From Bacillota bacterium (GTDB lineage Bacteria > Bacillota > Clostridia > Christensenellales > CAG-138), in the NCBI GenBank assembly GCA_023416895.1, contig JAEZGQ010000008.1, forward strand, positions 1-36,861: a stretch of 36,861 nt of DNA, read 5' to 3'. The notes under the pieces are model-generated. The model saw only the letters and a list, made by a program, of their open reading frames with translations. It made no database searches and was not told the DNA's origin. The translations under genes and the position numbers were made by a program. This document shows positions 1-7,731 of the stretch, piece by piece (position 1 is the stretch's first letter; the number at the start of each line of letters is the position of its first letter).

Positions 1-920
1 AGAACGTCGGCCTCGAGCGTGGCCTTTTCCCTTGCCGCACGGGCGGATTCCGCCGCCTGCTCGGCCGCGTACGCTTCCTCGAGCGCCTTCGCGGACATGA
101 TCTTTTCCGCGGTCACGGCGCGGCGCAGCGAATCCGCCTGAAGCTCGCGCCTTGTGGCGTCAGAATGGGCGATTTGCGCCTTGGCGTCGTTTTCGCCCTT
201 GATGGCTTCGGAATCCGCCAGCGCAACCTGAATACGCTGGTCACGCTGCGCAACCGCCTCGCCGATGGAACCTTCGCGGTCGGCTTCCGCAACGGATTTT
301 TTGGCGTCGTTGATGGCCTTTGCGGCCGCTTCCTTACCGAGTGCCACGATGTAGCCGGATTCGTCGCTGATGTCGGTAACGTTTACGTTGATGAGCCTGA
401 GGCCAATCTTTTTGAGTTCGGTCTCCACATTGCCGGATACAGCCTCAAGGAACTTGTCGCGGTCGGTGTTGATTTCCTCGATGTCCATCGTGGCAATTAC
501 AAGACGCAGCTGACCGAAGATGATGTCTTTCGCGAGCTCTTGAATCTCGGTGAGCTTCAGCCCGAGCAGGCGCTCCGCGGCGTTTTGCATCACACCGGCT
601 TCGGTAGAAATACCCACCGTGAAGCGCGAGGGTACGTCGATGCGGATGTTCTGGCGCGAAAGCGCGCTCGTTAGATCCACACTGATGGAAAGCGGCGTTA
701 AATCAAGGTATTCAAAGGCCTGAAAAATGGGCCAGATGAACGCCGCGCCGCCGTGGATGCAGCGTGCCGAGCGGGACGACCCATCCGGATTGGAGCCGAC
801 TTTACCGTAGATGACCATGATTTTGTCGGACGGACACTTTTTGTAGCGCGACAAGATGATAATCAGCGTGGTAATTACCACAAGCGCAATCACAAACACC
901 AGAAAAATAGGATGATCCAT
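1..920 (-). CDS. floT: Flotillin-like SPFH protein (N-terminal part, runs off window edge)
   Basis: Membrane-microdomain scaffold of the flotillin family (B. subtilis FloT/YuaG type). The frame reads from ATG at 920 through the window start without a stop, giving 306 residues of a protein that is usually about 480-510 long. Residues 5-24 form a hydrophobic segment (IFLVFVIALVVITTLIIL). An SPFH domain follows to about residue 190, and from there the chain is rich in Ala, Glu, Arg and Lys in the coiled-coil pattern of flotillins (for example KEAAAKAINDAKK and AEQAAESARAAREKA). GGAGG lies 5 bases before the ATG, inside the end of the NfeD gene, whose TAA is one base upstream, so translation is probably coupled. 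The NfeD-flotillin pairing is the classic yuaF-yuaG arrangement. The C-terminal third is outside the window. Confidence 0.93.
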   Translation of the reverse strand, partial: MDHPIFLVFVIALVVITTLIIILSRYKKCPSDKIMVIYGKVGSNPDGSSRSARCIHGGAAFIWPIFQAFEYLDLTPLSISVDLTSALSRQNIRIDVPSRFTVGISTEAGVMQNAAERLLGLKLTEIQELAKDIIFGQLRLVIATMDIEEINTDRDKFLEAVSGNVETELKKIGLRLINVNVTDISDESGYIVALGKEAAAKAINDAKKSVAEADREGSIGEAVAQRDQRIQVALADSEAIKGENDAKAQIAHSDATRRELQADSLRRAVTAEKIMSAKALEEAYAAEQAAESARAAREKATLEADV

Positions 921-921
921 G

Positions 922-1539
922 TTATACCTCCAACTTCACTTGTTCGATTTTTACATTTTCCGGTTCAACGATGAGCGTGTTTTCATCGATTACGGCAACC
1001 ACCCTTACAAGCTCCCCTGTTTTAAGGCCTCGTGATGCGCGTGTAAAAGCGTCGCACTCCACAAAGCGCTCCTGTAAGGTAAGCGTTACCTTTCCGGTCC
1101 CCTTTTCCTTCGCCGGAATGGGTATGTAGACCTTTGCGGTTTTCCCCACCGCGTTTTTCAACTCGATGTTGCCGGACGACTGGAGCTTTGCCGCCATCCG
1201 AAACAGAAGCGCCACCGCATACAGCGCTGCCGTCCCTGCGGCAAGCGACAGCAATATGGTGATTACGGGGCTTGCCCCCGCACCGTCGAGCACTATACCC
1301 GTCCAGCCGCCCACCGAGAAAAACGCGACCAGCCCGCGCACGCTGAACAGCGCAAAACCATCGGACACTTCCATATGGTCATGCGCGACATCCACATGCG
1401 CATGGCCGAAATCCACCTCGTGATGACCGATGCCGAACAGTACCAGAACCGACTGGATGATCAACACGAGCGTTGCGGGTAGGGCAAAAAAACCGAATAC
1501 CCGTTGCAGCATCGATAAGGATTCCCACCATTCCGTCAT
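922..1539 (-). CDS. NfeD-like membrane protein (YuaF type)
   Basis: Partner of flotillin. NfeD proteins sit in the membrane and carry a C-terminal OB-fold domain. This 205-residue protein has a hydrophobic segment at about residues 13-36, a His/Asp-rich loop (HHEVDFGHAHVDVAHDHMEV, about 39-58), two further hydrophobic segments at about 62-115, and a beta-rich C-terminal domain (about 125-205) with the NfeD OB pattern (GKTAKVYIPI ... GELVRVVAVIDENTLIVEP). There is no ClpP-like protease domain, so it is the short form. A strong site (GGGGAGGAGGGGG) precedes the ATG. It ends one base before the flotillin ATG. The His-rich loop could bind metal, but that is inference. Confidence 0.9.
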   Translation of the reverse strand: MTEWWESLSMLQRVFGFFALPATLVLIIQSVLVLFGIGHHEVDFGHAHVDVAHDHMEVSDGFALFSVRGLVAFFSVGGWTGIVLDGAGASPVITILLSLAAGTAALYAVALLFRMAAKLQSSGNIELKNAVGKTAKVYIPIPAKEKGTGKVTLTLQERFVECDAFTRASRGLKTGELVRVVAVIDENTLIVEPENVKIEQVKLEV

Positions 1540-1616
1540 ATTCCCCCTCCTCCCCTTTTATTTATGTCAACCGGAACGGGCTTAGCTGCTCCTAAAAAAG
1601 CCGCCGCCCGTACCCG

Positions 1617-2177
1617 CTAACGAAGCGTTGCAAGCATAACTTCGGCTTCCTTTTTGAGCTGGGCGCTTTTCATCGCCAAAAGAATGACCTTGAGCGCCTG
1701 ATGCAGCCTTGCCGTTGCCCCGGGAATTTTCTCAATGTAATCGCCCGTGCAGGCCAAAATGGTTTGTTCAACATCCGCCTTCGATTCCGAGCCGCCGCAC
1801 ATAGAAAGGATGCGGCAAATATAATCGTAAAGGACGGATTCGGGCACGATGTCATCCGCGCGGTCGTATACGCTGCCGTTGATGTACCCAAGCAAAAACG
1901 CGATTTTTTCAAGCTGCAGCACGTCGCGCAGCATGTTGATGATGAGGATACGCGCCACCTGATCGATGTTGTAGCGCTTCCCCTCCGGTGGCGAAACCCA
2001 GCCACGCTTAACCCAGTTTTGAAGCGCAGGCGTATCGAGCCCTGTTAGCTCGCGCACCTGAGAGAGCATAAGCCCTGAGGTCACGGCAAAAATGCCGTTG
2101 AGAAACCCCTCTCCGCCGGGCCCTGAGCTTTTTTCGGTCGGTACGACCGTTCCGGGAATGTTCATTGCGCTTTCCAT
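1617..2177 (-). CDS. DUF1836 family protein, MerR-like DNA-binding regulator
   Basis: A 186-residue protein of the DUF1836 family, thought to be MerR-like helix-turn-helix regulators. The visible core is an HTH with wing at about residues 45-75 (LSQVRELTGLDTPALQNWVKRGW, then SPPEGKRYNIDQVARILIINML), followed by a helical C-terminal part. A longer frame begins at 2291, but a good promoter (-35 at 2223-2228, -10 at 2200-2205) lies inside that extension, so the start must be at 2177 (MESAMN) or 2165 (MNIPGT). Neither has a perfect Shine-Dalgarno. Only 77 bases separate it from the NfeD gene and I see no clear terminator there, so it may be cotranscribed with the NfeD-flotillin pair. The target genes are unknown. 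Confidence 0.8.
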   Translation of the reverse strand: MESAMNIPGTVVPTEKSSGPGGEGFLNGIFAVTSGLMLSQVRELTGLDTPALQNWVKRGWVSPPEGKRYNIDQVARILIINMLRDVLQLEKIAFLLGYINGSVYDRADDIVPESVLYDYICRILSMCGGSESKADVEQTILACTGDYIEKIPGATARLHQALKVILLAMKSAQLKKEAEVMLATLR

Positions 2178-2199
2178 CCTTTTCCGCTTCTGTAAGTTA

Positions 2200-2228
2200 A
2201 AGATATCACAAGTTCGTCTGAATGTCAA
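2200..2228 (-). promoter_or_regulatory. Promoter of the DUF1836 gene
   Basis: On the minus strand, TTGACA (2228-2223), a 17-base spacer and TATCTT (2205-2200). Predicted transcription start is near 2193, which gives a 16-28 base leader to the start codon at 2177 or 2165. Confidence 0.8.
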
Positions 2229-2274
2229 TAACATTCTTTTGATTACATAAAGTTTTCGTATGAGCTTTACAATG

Positions 2275-2316
2275 CAAAATGGCCTGCACAACTTCCCGTT
2301 TCATGTGTGCAGGCCA
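2275..2316 (-). terminator. Intrinsic terminator of the kinase/ABC exporter operon
   Basis: Perfect 11-bp stem TGGCCTGCACA (2280-2290) / TGTGCAGGCCA (2306-2316) with a 15-base loop. It lies 38 bases past the ABC stop codon. A short T run follows on the minus strand, and a T7 run lies a few bases away on the plus strand, so it may work in both directions. Confidence 0.7.
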
Positions 2317-2354
2317 AGTCGTATTTTTTTGGAAGGAACAGAAAGCTAGGTGCG

Positions 2355-4250
2355 TCAGACGGCGCTCCGGTCCGCCGCGTCTTTCGTATAATACTGCGCT
2401 TGCGCAAACCACAGCGCCTTGTACATGCCGCTTTCCTCGCTTAAAAGCGCCTCATGCGTCCCCTTTTGCACCACAGTACCATCGTCGAACACGGCAATTT
2501 CGTCACAAAATCGGCAGGAGGACAGCCTGTGGCTGATGAAAATCGCCGTCTTATCGCAAATGATCTCATTGAGCTTGGTGTAAATTTCATATTCCGCCAC
2601 GGGGTCGAGCGCGGCAGTTGGCTCATCCATGATGATAAACGGTGCGTCCTTATAAAGCGCGCGAGCGATGGCGATCTTCTGCCCTTCTCCGCCTGAAATT
2701 TCAATACCTTGCTCGTCAAAATCCTTATAGAGGCAAGTATCCACCCCCAAGGGCATTTCCTTAAGGCGCTCGTCAAACCCCGCCTTTTTCAGGCATTCTT
2801 CCACCCGCGCCTTGTCGGGATCGACCGAGGCCGATACGTTTTGACCAAGCGGAAACGCGAACAGCTTAAAATCCTGAAAAATCACAGAGAAAACGGAAAG
2901 ATATTCCGCATAATCGTACTTTCGAATGTCGATGCCATTTAAAAGAATATCCCCTTCCGTAGGGTCGTAAAGGCGGCACAGAAGCTTGATAAAGGTGGTT
3001 TTTCCGCTGCCGTTTCGCCCCACCACCGCAAGGCGCTTACCCACGCGAAATTTCATGGATACATGGCGCAATGCCCACGTTTCGGCACCCGGATAGCGGA
3101 ACGAAACATCCCGAAACTCGATTTCGTAGTTGCGGTCGGCACGCTTTTCCACCGTAAGGCTGCCCTGATACATGGTGTTTGAAATGTCCAGAAACTCATA
3201 GGTCGTACGGAGAAACGCCGCGTTGACGCGCATTTCACCGAGCGTTGAAAAAAGCGAAGCCACCCCGCCCGATAATAGCGTGATCGCGCCGACATACTGC
3301 GTTACCGCACCAATGCCAAAAGCTCCGCCCCATGCCTTGAGGCACACAAACACATAAACAAGGCCGGTAAACGCGTAGGAGATTGCCGAGGAAGCGGCGC
3401 CGTATAGCCCAATCGGCCCTCGCGCCAGCTTGGCGATGCCGCTCTTCACACCAAAGAGGTTATTGCTGAGAAAGTTTTTTTGGCACAAAATGTCCTGCCG
3501 GTAAACGCGGGTATCGAGCGCGCGCCGCCTGTCGCACGCCGCAAACCCGTAGAAGCCAAACTTACGGTTCCCCTCCTTCGCCTTATCCGCATACGAAGCC
3601 CAATAAAGGATGCCTGCGTTGTAAAGCGCCGGAACAAGAAACGCCACCGCAAGTAAAACGGCAGCGATCAGCGCTGCGGACAAGGGGCTGTTGAGTACCG
3701 TGAGCGGACCTGACGGAACACTTAAGGTAAACAGGGAAGCGGTGAGCGCAATGGAGCCCGCGATTTGGAAAATTGCCGTAAGGAGCGCTTCAAATTGGCG
3801 CATAGGCATTCTAACGCCCCAGCCGAACCACTGATCGTTTTGGCGGATTTGAGAGAGCAGCTCGTGCGTGCGGGGCGCGTCGAGCGCGCAAAAGTCCAAG
3901 GAGAGAAGCTTTTCGGAATAGAGCTTATCGTCCTTACTGAACCAGCCCGTGCGCTCATAGTTTTTCCACCGTTCGAGCGCGGCCTTGCCGAAAGACATTG
4001 CGGCGGTAATAAGAAGCGTTGCTAGCACCAACTGCAACAATGCCTCCGGGCGCCTAAGCGTGGCAAGCTCGTCGATGATTTTTGCGGAAAAGTATAGCCC
4101 CACATAGGGCAAAAGCGCACTCACAAGCGTATAGGTCGCTATGGAAAGAAACATGGCGGGACAAAGCTTCCACCACAGCTTGAACGTTCTTACGTTTAAA
4201 TGAACCGCCTCGCGAACAGGCACCTTGGTGGATTCAGTTTTCTTCTTCAT
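2355..4250 (-). CDS. ABC exporter half-transporter, second subunit (permease-ATPase fusion)
   Basis: A 631-residue type IV (MsbA/multidrug-like) exporter half: six-helix membrane domain at about residues 20-340, then a nucleotide-binding domain. Walker A is GRNGSGKTT (about 411), the Q-loop is IFQDF, the signature is SGGEGQK (about 516), Walker B is IIMDEPTAALD with catalytic Glu (about 539), and the switch His is in FISHR (about 571). A longer frame starts at 4319, but the ATG at 4250 has AAGGGAG 8 bases upstream and is chosen. It overlaps the preceding ABC gene by 17 bases, so the two are coupled and probably form a heterodimer. Both subunits keep catalytic residues, so there is no obvious degenerate site. 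The substrate is unknown. The adjacent LytTR/AgrC-like pair suggests a peptide or an antimicrobial, by inference. Confidence 0.92.
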   Translation of the reverse strand: MKKKTESTKVPVREAVHLNVRTFKLWWKLCPAMFLSIATYTLVSALLPYVGLYFSAKIIDELATLRRPEALLQLVLATLLITAAMSFGKAALERWKNYERTGWFSKDDKLYSEKLLSLDFCALDAPRTHELLSQIRQNDQWFGWGVRMPMRQFEALLTAIFQIAGSIALTASLFTLSVPSGPLTVLNSPLSAALIAAVLLAVAFLVPALYNAGILYWASYADKAKEGNRKFGFYGFAACDRRRALDTRVYRQDILCQKNFLSNNLFGVKSGIAKLARGPIGLYGAASSAISYAFTGLVYVFVCLKAWGGAFGIGAVTQYVGAITLLSGGVASLFSTLGEMRVNAAFLRTTYEFLDISNTMYQGSLTVEKRADRNYEIEFRDVSFRYPGAETWALRHVSMKFRVGKRLAVVGRNGSGKTTFIKLLCRLYDPTEGDILLNGIDIRKYDYAEYLSVFSVIFQDFKLFAFPLGQNVSASVDPDKARVEECLKKAGFDERLKEMPLGVDTCLYKDFDEQGIEISGGEGQKIAIARALYKDAPFIIMDEPTAALDPVAEYEIYTKLNEIICDKTAIFISHRLSSCRFCDEIAVFDDGTVVQKGTHEALLSEESGMYKALWFAQAQYYTKDAADRSAV

Positions 4251-6084
4251 ATGCCACACTCCCTTCTCGATAGTAGCGGCTTTGCAGCTCATAAAGCTTT
4301 GCGTACGCGCCGTTTGCACTTACAAGCGCATCGTGCGTGCCCTCTTCGGCAATTCGGCCGCCCTCCAAATACAGGATTCGGCTGCAAAAGCGGGTGGAGG
4401 CAAGCCGGTGAGAAATGAACACCGAGGTTTTCCCTTCTGAAAAAGCACTGTATTTTTGATAAAGGTCGCTTTCGGCAATGGGGTCAAGCGCGGCGGTCGG
4501 CTCGTCGAGCACCAAAAAGGGTGCGTCCTTATAAAGCGCTCTGGCAAGCATCAGCCGCTGAAGCTCACCGCCCGAAAACTCCGGCGCATCCTCATATACC
4601 TCGCGGCAAAGTTTGGTTGCAAGGCCCTCCGGCAGGCTTTTCGCCTTTTCCAAAAGCCCCGCATTTTCGAGGCATGTCTCAACGCGCCCCATATCTACGT
4701 TTTCCGCCGTTTGCGCCACGTTGACGGCAACCGTTTCCGCCAGCAGGAAAAATTCCTGAAACACCGCGGCAAAGTGTGCGTAATAATCGCGCCGATTGTA
4801 GGTTTTGATGCTTTTTCCGTCAAGCAGCACCTCGCCCTCCGTGGGGTCATAAAAGCCGCAGATGAGCTTAACGAGGGTTGTTTTCCCCGCGCCGTTGAGC
4901 CCCACCACCGCAACCTTCTCGCCCGGTCTGAGCACGAGGTTGATGTTTTTAAGGGTATCGCTCTTCGCGCCAGGATAGAGGAAGGAAACGTTTTTTAGCT
5001 CGATCGTACCGGGTGCGTTTCCGGTTCGTAAAAGCGGCTCGCCGCTTTCAAAAGCAAAGCGCTCCTCATAACCCAAGAATTCTCGCAGGCTTGAAAGCTC
5101 AAGGCTTTGTTTGTTGAGCGTGGAAAGCGAGGAAAGCACGCCCTGCGCCCAAGCGGAAAGCCCGCCGACCGCCGCAAAATACAACAGAAATTCAGGCGTG
5201 CTCAACCCCTTTTGCAGCACCAGCGAAATCAAATACGCGTAAGCAACGCCGTTTCTCAAAAGGGTAAGCACCACGTCCGCCGCGCTTGACCACAGGTACA
5301 CGCGCTCGCCCCGCGCCTTAAACGCGCGGTAAAGCCGCAGCGTGCCGCCGTAAATATCCTCAAGCCAGCCGCGCATTCCAAAAATGCGAACGTCCTTCCC
5401 AAACGAGGCCATTCCTGCGCGCCTGCTCACATATTGCATTTTTTGCGCGTACGACGCCTCCTCTTCGCGGTGGTCATACACCCAGCGGTCGGCGCGCTTT
5501 CTGAAAAAATATCCCGCAAGCGCGGTCGCTAACGTAACAAGAAGGATCAGCGGATCAAGCGCTGTAAGGAGCACAAAATACAACAGCAGCCCGACAAAGT
5601 TTTTAACAACCTCCACAAGAGTGTCCCAAACCGCTTCGCCAGCCTCGGCATTTCCGTCCACCGTGCGATGCGCTCTTTCAAGCAGCTTCAAAAAGCCCTG
5701 TTCTTCCACGTTAGGGTAGGAGGTCAGCGCCACCTTGCCGTAAATTTTCGCCACGAGCTGGCAGCGCACATCCACACGCCCAAACAGCGTGTTTTGGCGG
5801 ATGTAAGCGTCAAAAGCGCCAACAAGCGCCAGCGCCAGTGCAAAACTTAAAATGGTACCGAGCAGCACATTAAGCGGAGCAGCGGCCTCCAAGGTTTTGA
5901 GCACTTGCGGCGCAAAAAAAAGGCCCAACACCTGTGTTGCAACGCCGAGCACCACCTGTGCGAGACACAAAAAGAGCACGCTCTTTTGCCTATGCCACGC
6001 AAGCCCTACCATGTAGGCGGAATTGCTCACCATGCCATACTTCGGCTTTGACCGATTTTGTTTTTTTATTTTTACAGCTTCCAT
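4234..6084 (-). CDS. ABC exporter half-transporter, first subunit (permease-ATPase fusion)
   Basis: A 616-residue exporter half related to, but distinct from, its neighbour. The membrane domain covers about residues 25-330. Walker A is GLNGAGKTT (about 394), the Q-loop is VFQEF, the signature is FSGGELQR (about 501), Walker B is LVLDEPTAALD (about 526), and the switch His is in FISHR (about 555). A GTG at 6102 would add six residues, but the ATG at 6084 is preceded by GGAAAGGGTGG and is preferred. It lies 89 bases after the histidine kinase gene and overlaps the next ABC gene. The substrate is not evident, and no LanT-type peptidase domain is present at the N terminus. Confidence 0.92.
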   Translation of the reverse strand: MEAVKIKKQNRSKPKYGMVSNSAYMVGLAWHRQKSVLFLCLAQVVLGVATQVLGLFFAPQVLKTLEAAAPLNVLLGTILSFALALALVGAFDAYIRQNTLFGRVDVRCQLVAKIYGKVALTSYPNVEEQGFLKLLERAHRTVDGNAEAGEAVWDTLVEVVKNFVGLLLYFVLLTALDPLILLVTLATALAGYFFRKRADRWVYDHREEEASYAQKMQYVSRRAGMASFGKDVRIFGMRGWLEDIYGGTLRLYRAFKARGERVYLWSSAADVVLTLLRNGVAYAYLISLVLQKGLSTPEFLLYFAAVGGLSAWAQGVLSSLSTLNKQSLELSSLREFLGYEERFAFESGEPLLRTGNAPGTIELKNVSFLYPGAKSDTLKNINLVLRPGEKVAVVGLNGAGKTTLVKLICGFYDPTEGEVLLDGKSIKTYNRRDYYAHFAAVFQEFFLLAETVAVNVAQTAENVDMGRVETCLENAGLLEKAKSLPEGLATKLCREVYEDAPEFSGGELQRLMLARALYKDAPFLVLDEPTAALDPIAESDLYQKYSAFSEGKTSVFISHRLASTRFCSRILYLEGGRIAEEGTHDALVSANGAYAKLYELQSRYYREGSVAYEEEN

Positions 6085-6173
6085 ACCAACCACCCTTTCC
6101 ACGCCATTTTACCGTTTCTTTTGGGGCGGCGGCACATTTTGGTGATGAATTGCCGCAACTGGGTGACGAAACG

Positions 6174-6833
6174 CTACTGCGGCAAAAGAAGCTCGGTTGT
6201 AAACGCCCCATCCTCACTGTTGCGGCTCAAGTACCCGCCGTAACGCTCCACAATGTTGTCGATGCGCATAAGCCCAAACCCGTGCCCATCCCCCTTCGTG
6301 GTGTGGAAGCGCCCGTTTTGCTTTTGCCTTTTTTTCGCCGCAGTCGCGTTGGTGACGGATATGTAAAGTTGGGTATTTTTCATATCCATATAGATGCGGA
6401 TAAACCGCTGCTCTTCAGGCAAGGCAAGGCTCGCCTCGATGGCGTTTTCAAACAGGTTGCCGATCACTGCGCAAAGATCAAGCTCCGAAACCTTGAGCGC
6501 AACGGGGATATGCGCATCGGCAATTACACAGATGTGCTTTGCGCGCGCGAGGGAAATTTTGCTGTTCAAAATAGCGTCCGCCATTCTGTTCCCCGTTTTG
6601 ATGGCCGTATCCACCGTTTTCAAATCCGTATCCAGCTCGTCAAGGTAGCGGCGTAGCGCCTCCACATCGTTTTGCGCCGCATAGCTTTTCATGGCCTGTA
6701 TGTGATTGCGGTAATCGTGCCGCCAGCCTCGCATCTGGTTGTACATGTTTTCAACTTCAGAATAGTGGGTTTTGATCAGGTCGTTCTGATAAGCCGCAAT
6801 GCGCTTGTCGACCCATTTGGAAAAAAGGCTCAT
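6174..6833 (-). CDS. AgrC-type (GHKL) sensor histidine kinase without a membrane sensor domain
   Basis: A 219-residue kinase core. The phospho-acceptor region is WRHDYRNHI with His39, the N-box is NLFENAIEAS (Asn126/Asn130), and the G-box is GDGHGFGL (181-188), typical of the AgrC/CitA-like GHKL class. AgrC-like kinases normally carry six or seven membrane helices before this core. Here the protein begins about 35 residues before the His box and has no hydrophobic segment. GGGGGGAAG precedes the ATG, so the short start is real. It follows the response-regulator gene by 9 bases. The stimulus must be intracellular or relayed by another protein, possibly the ABC exporter encoded next (inference). 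Confidence 0.88.
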   Translation of the reverse strand: MSLFSKWVDKRIAAYQNDLIKTHYSEVENMYNQMRGWRHDYRNHIQAMKSYAAQNDVEALRRYLDELDTDLKTVDTAIKTGNRMADAILNSKISLARAKHICVIADAHIPVALKVSELDLCAVIGNLFENAIEASLALPEEQRFIRIYMDMKNTQLYISVTNATAAKKRQKQNGRFHTTKGDGHGFGLMRIDNIVERYGGYLSRNSEDGAFTTELLLPQ

Positions 6834-6842
6834 ACTTCCCCC

Positions 6843-7541
6843 CTAGAAATGGCGGATCATGGCGCGGTTGAGCGCCTCGTACATTCCGCGCGGAAGCGGT
6901 ATTGCCGTGTCGTCCGACAGGTGAACCTCTGTTTTTGTGATTTTTCGAATGTAGGAAAGGTTCACAACAAACGACCTGCCCGTGCGGAAAAAGCCGTTGT
7001 CCAATTCCTTTTCAAGCTCGCCAAGCGTCTTTTTCAGCACGTACTCTTGCCCCGCATGGATGGTAACATAATTTTGCCGCACTTCAAAATAGCGGATTTC
7101 GCGAAGCGGAATCCGCACGGCCTCCCCGTGCGCATCAAAAAACAGCGCGCGTTCGCTCCTTATAAGCCTTTGTACGGCGCGGTCGAGCACCGCCATCAGC
7201 TTTTCTTCGGAAACGGGTTTCACCAAATAATGCAATGCCTCCACGTCGTACCCGTCCGAGATGTAGTCCGAATACCCCGTAACAAAAACAATCTGAAGCT
7301 CCTTGTTTTCCCGGCGCACGGTTTTTGCAAGCTCCACACCGCTCATCTTCCCCATTTCCACGTCAAGAAGCAGGATGTGCCAAAGCTTATCTTCCGCATA
7401 AGCGAACAAAAATGCCTCCGCGGAAGGAAAGGTTTTCAGTTCAACCGCGACGTTTGATTTTTGCGCCCATGTTTCCACGATGCCGCAAAGGTAGTTTGCG
7501 TCCGCTCTCACGTCATCGCAAATTGCAATGCGATACTTCAT
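6843..7541 (-). CDS. LytTR-family response regulator (AgrA-like)
   Basis: A 232-residue transcription factor: receiver domain (1-120) with acidic pair Asp9/Asp10, phospho-acceptor Asp60 in LLLDVEMG, Thr88 and Lys108; then a LytTR DNA-binding domain (about 132-230; EIRYFEVRQNYVTIH ... FFRTGRSFVVNLSYI). The start is the ATG at 7541, with GGGGGAAG 6 bases upstream, rather than a GTG/ATG-like start at 7577. It is the first gene of an apparent operon with the kinase and two ABC halves. LytTR regulators of this type usually activate neighbouring exporters or bacteriocin/quorum operons. No AgrB/AgrD-like genes are visible nearby. Confidence 0.93.
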   Translation of the reverse strand: MKYRIAICDDVRADANYLCGIVETWAQKSNVAVELKTFPSAEAFLFAYAEDKLWHILLLDVEMGKMSGVELAKTVRRENKELQIVFVTGYSDYISDGYDVEALHYLVKPVSEEKLMAVLDRAVQRLIRSERALFFDAHGEAVRIPLREIRYFEVRQNYVTIHAGQEYVLKKTLGELEKELDNGFFRTGRSFVVNLSYIRKITKTEVHLSDDTAIPLPRGMYEALNRAMIRHF

Positions 7542-7675
7542 GCCGCTTCCCCCACGATCGTATTCCTCACCCGCCAAAAAGCGGATTCACCTTCATTGAA
7601 ACAGGCTACAGCGGCTTTCGTCAAGCGTCACTTTACGTTCCCTCGGACGCTTTCGATACGACAATCCCCGAACAC

Positions 7676-7707
7676 AAGAGAAAGCCCCGGCAAATGCCGA
7701 GGCTTTC
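7676..7707 (-). terminator. Intrinsic terminator of the purine permease gene
   Basis: On the minus strand, GAAAGCC/GGCTTTC and CGGCA/TGCCG join in a 13-bp stem with one U-G wobble (7680-7692 with 7695-7707), 25 bases past the stop codon. The U tract is weak (TCTTGTGTT). Confidence 0.7.
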
Positions 7708-7731
7708 CGATGCCGCTTACGAGGCGGTTTC

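Noticed and set aside
2178..2291. N-terminal extension of the DUF1836 protein
   Set aside because: The promoter at 2200-2228 lies inside it, so the transcript cannot encode it.
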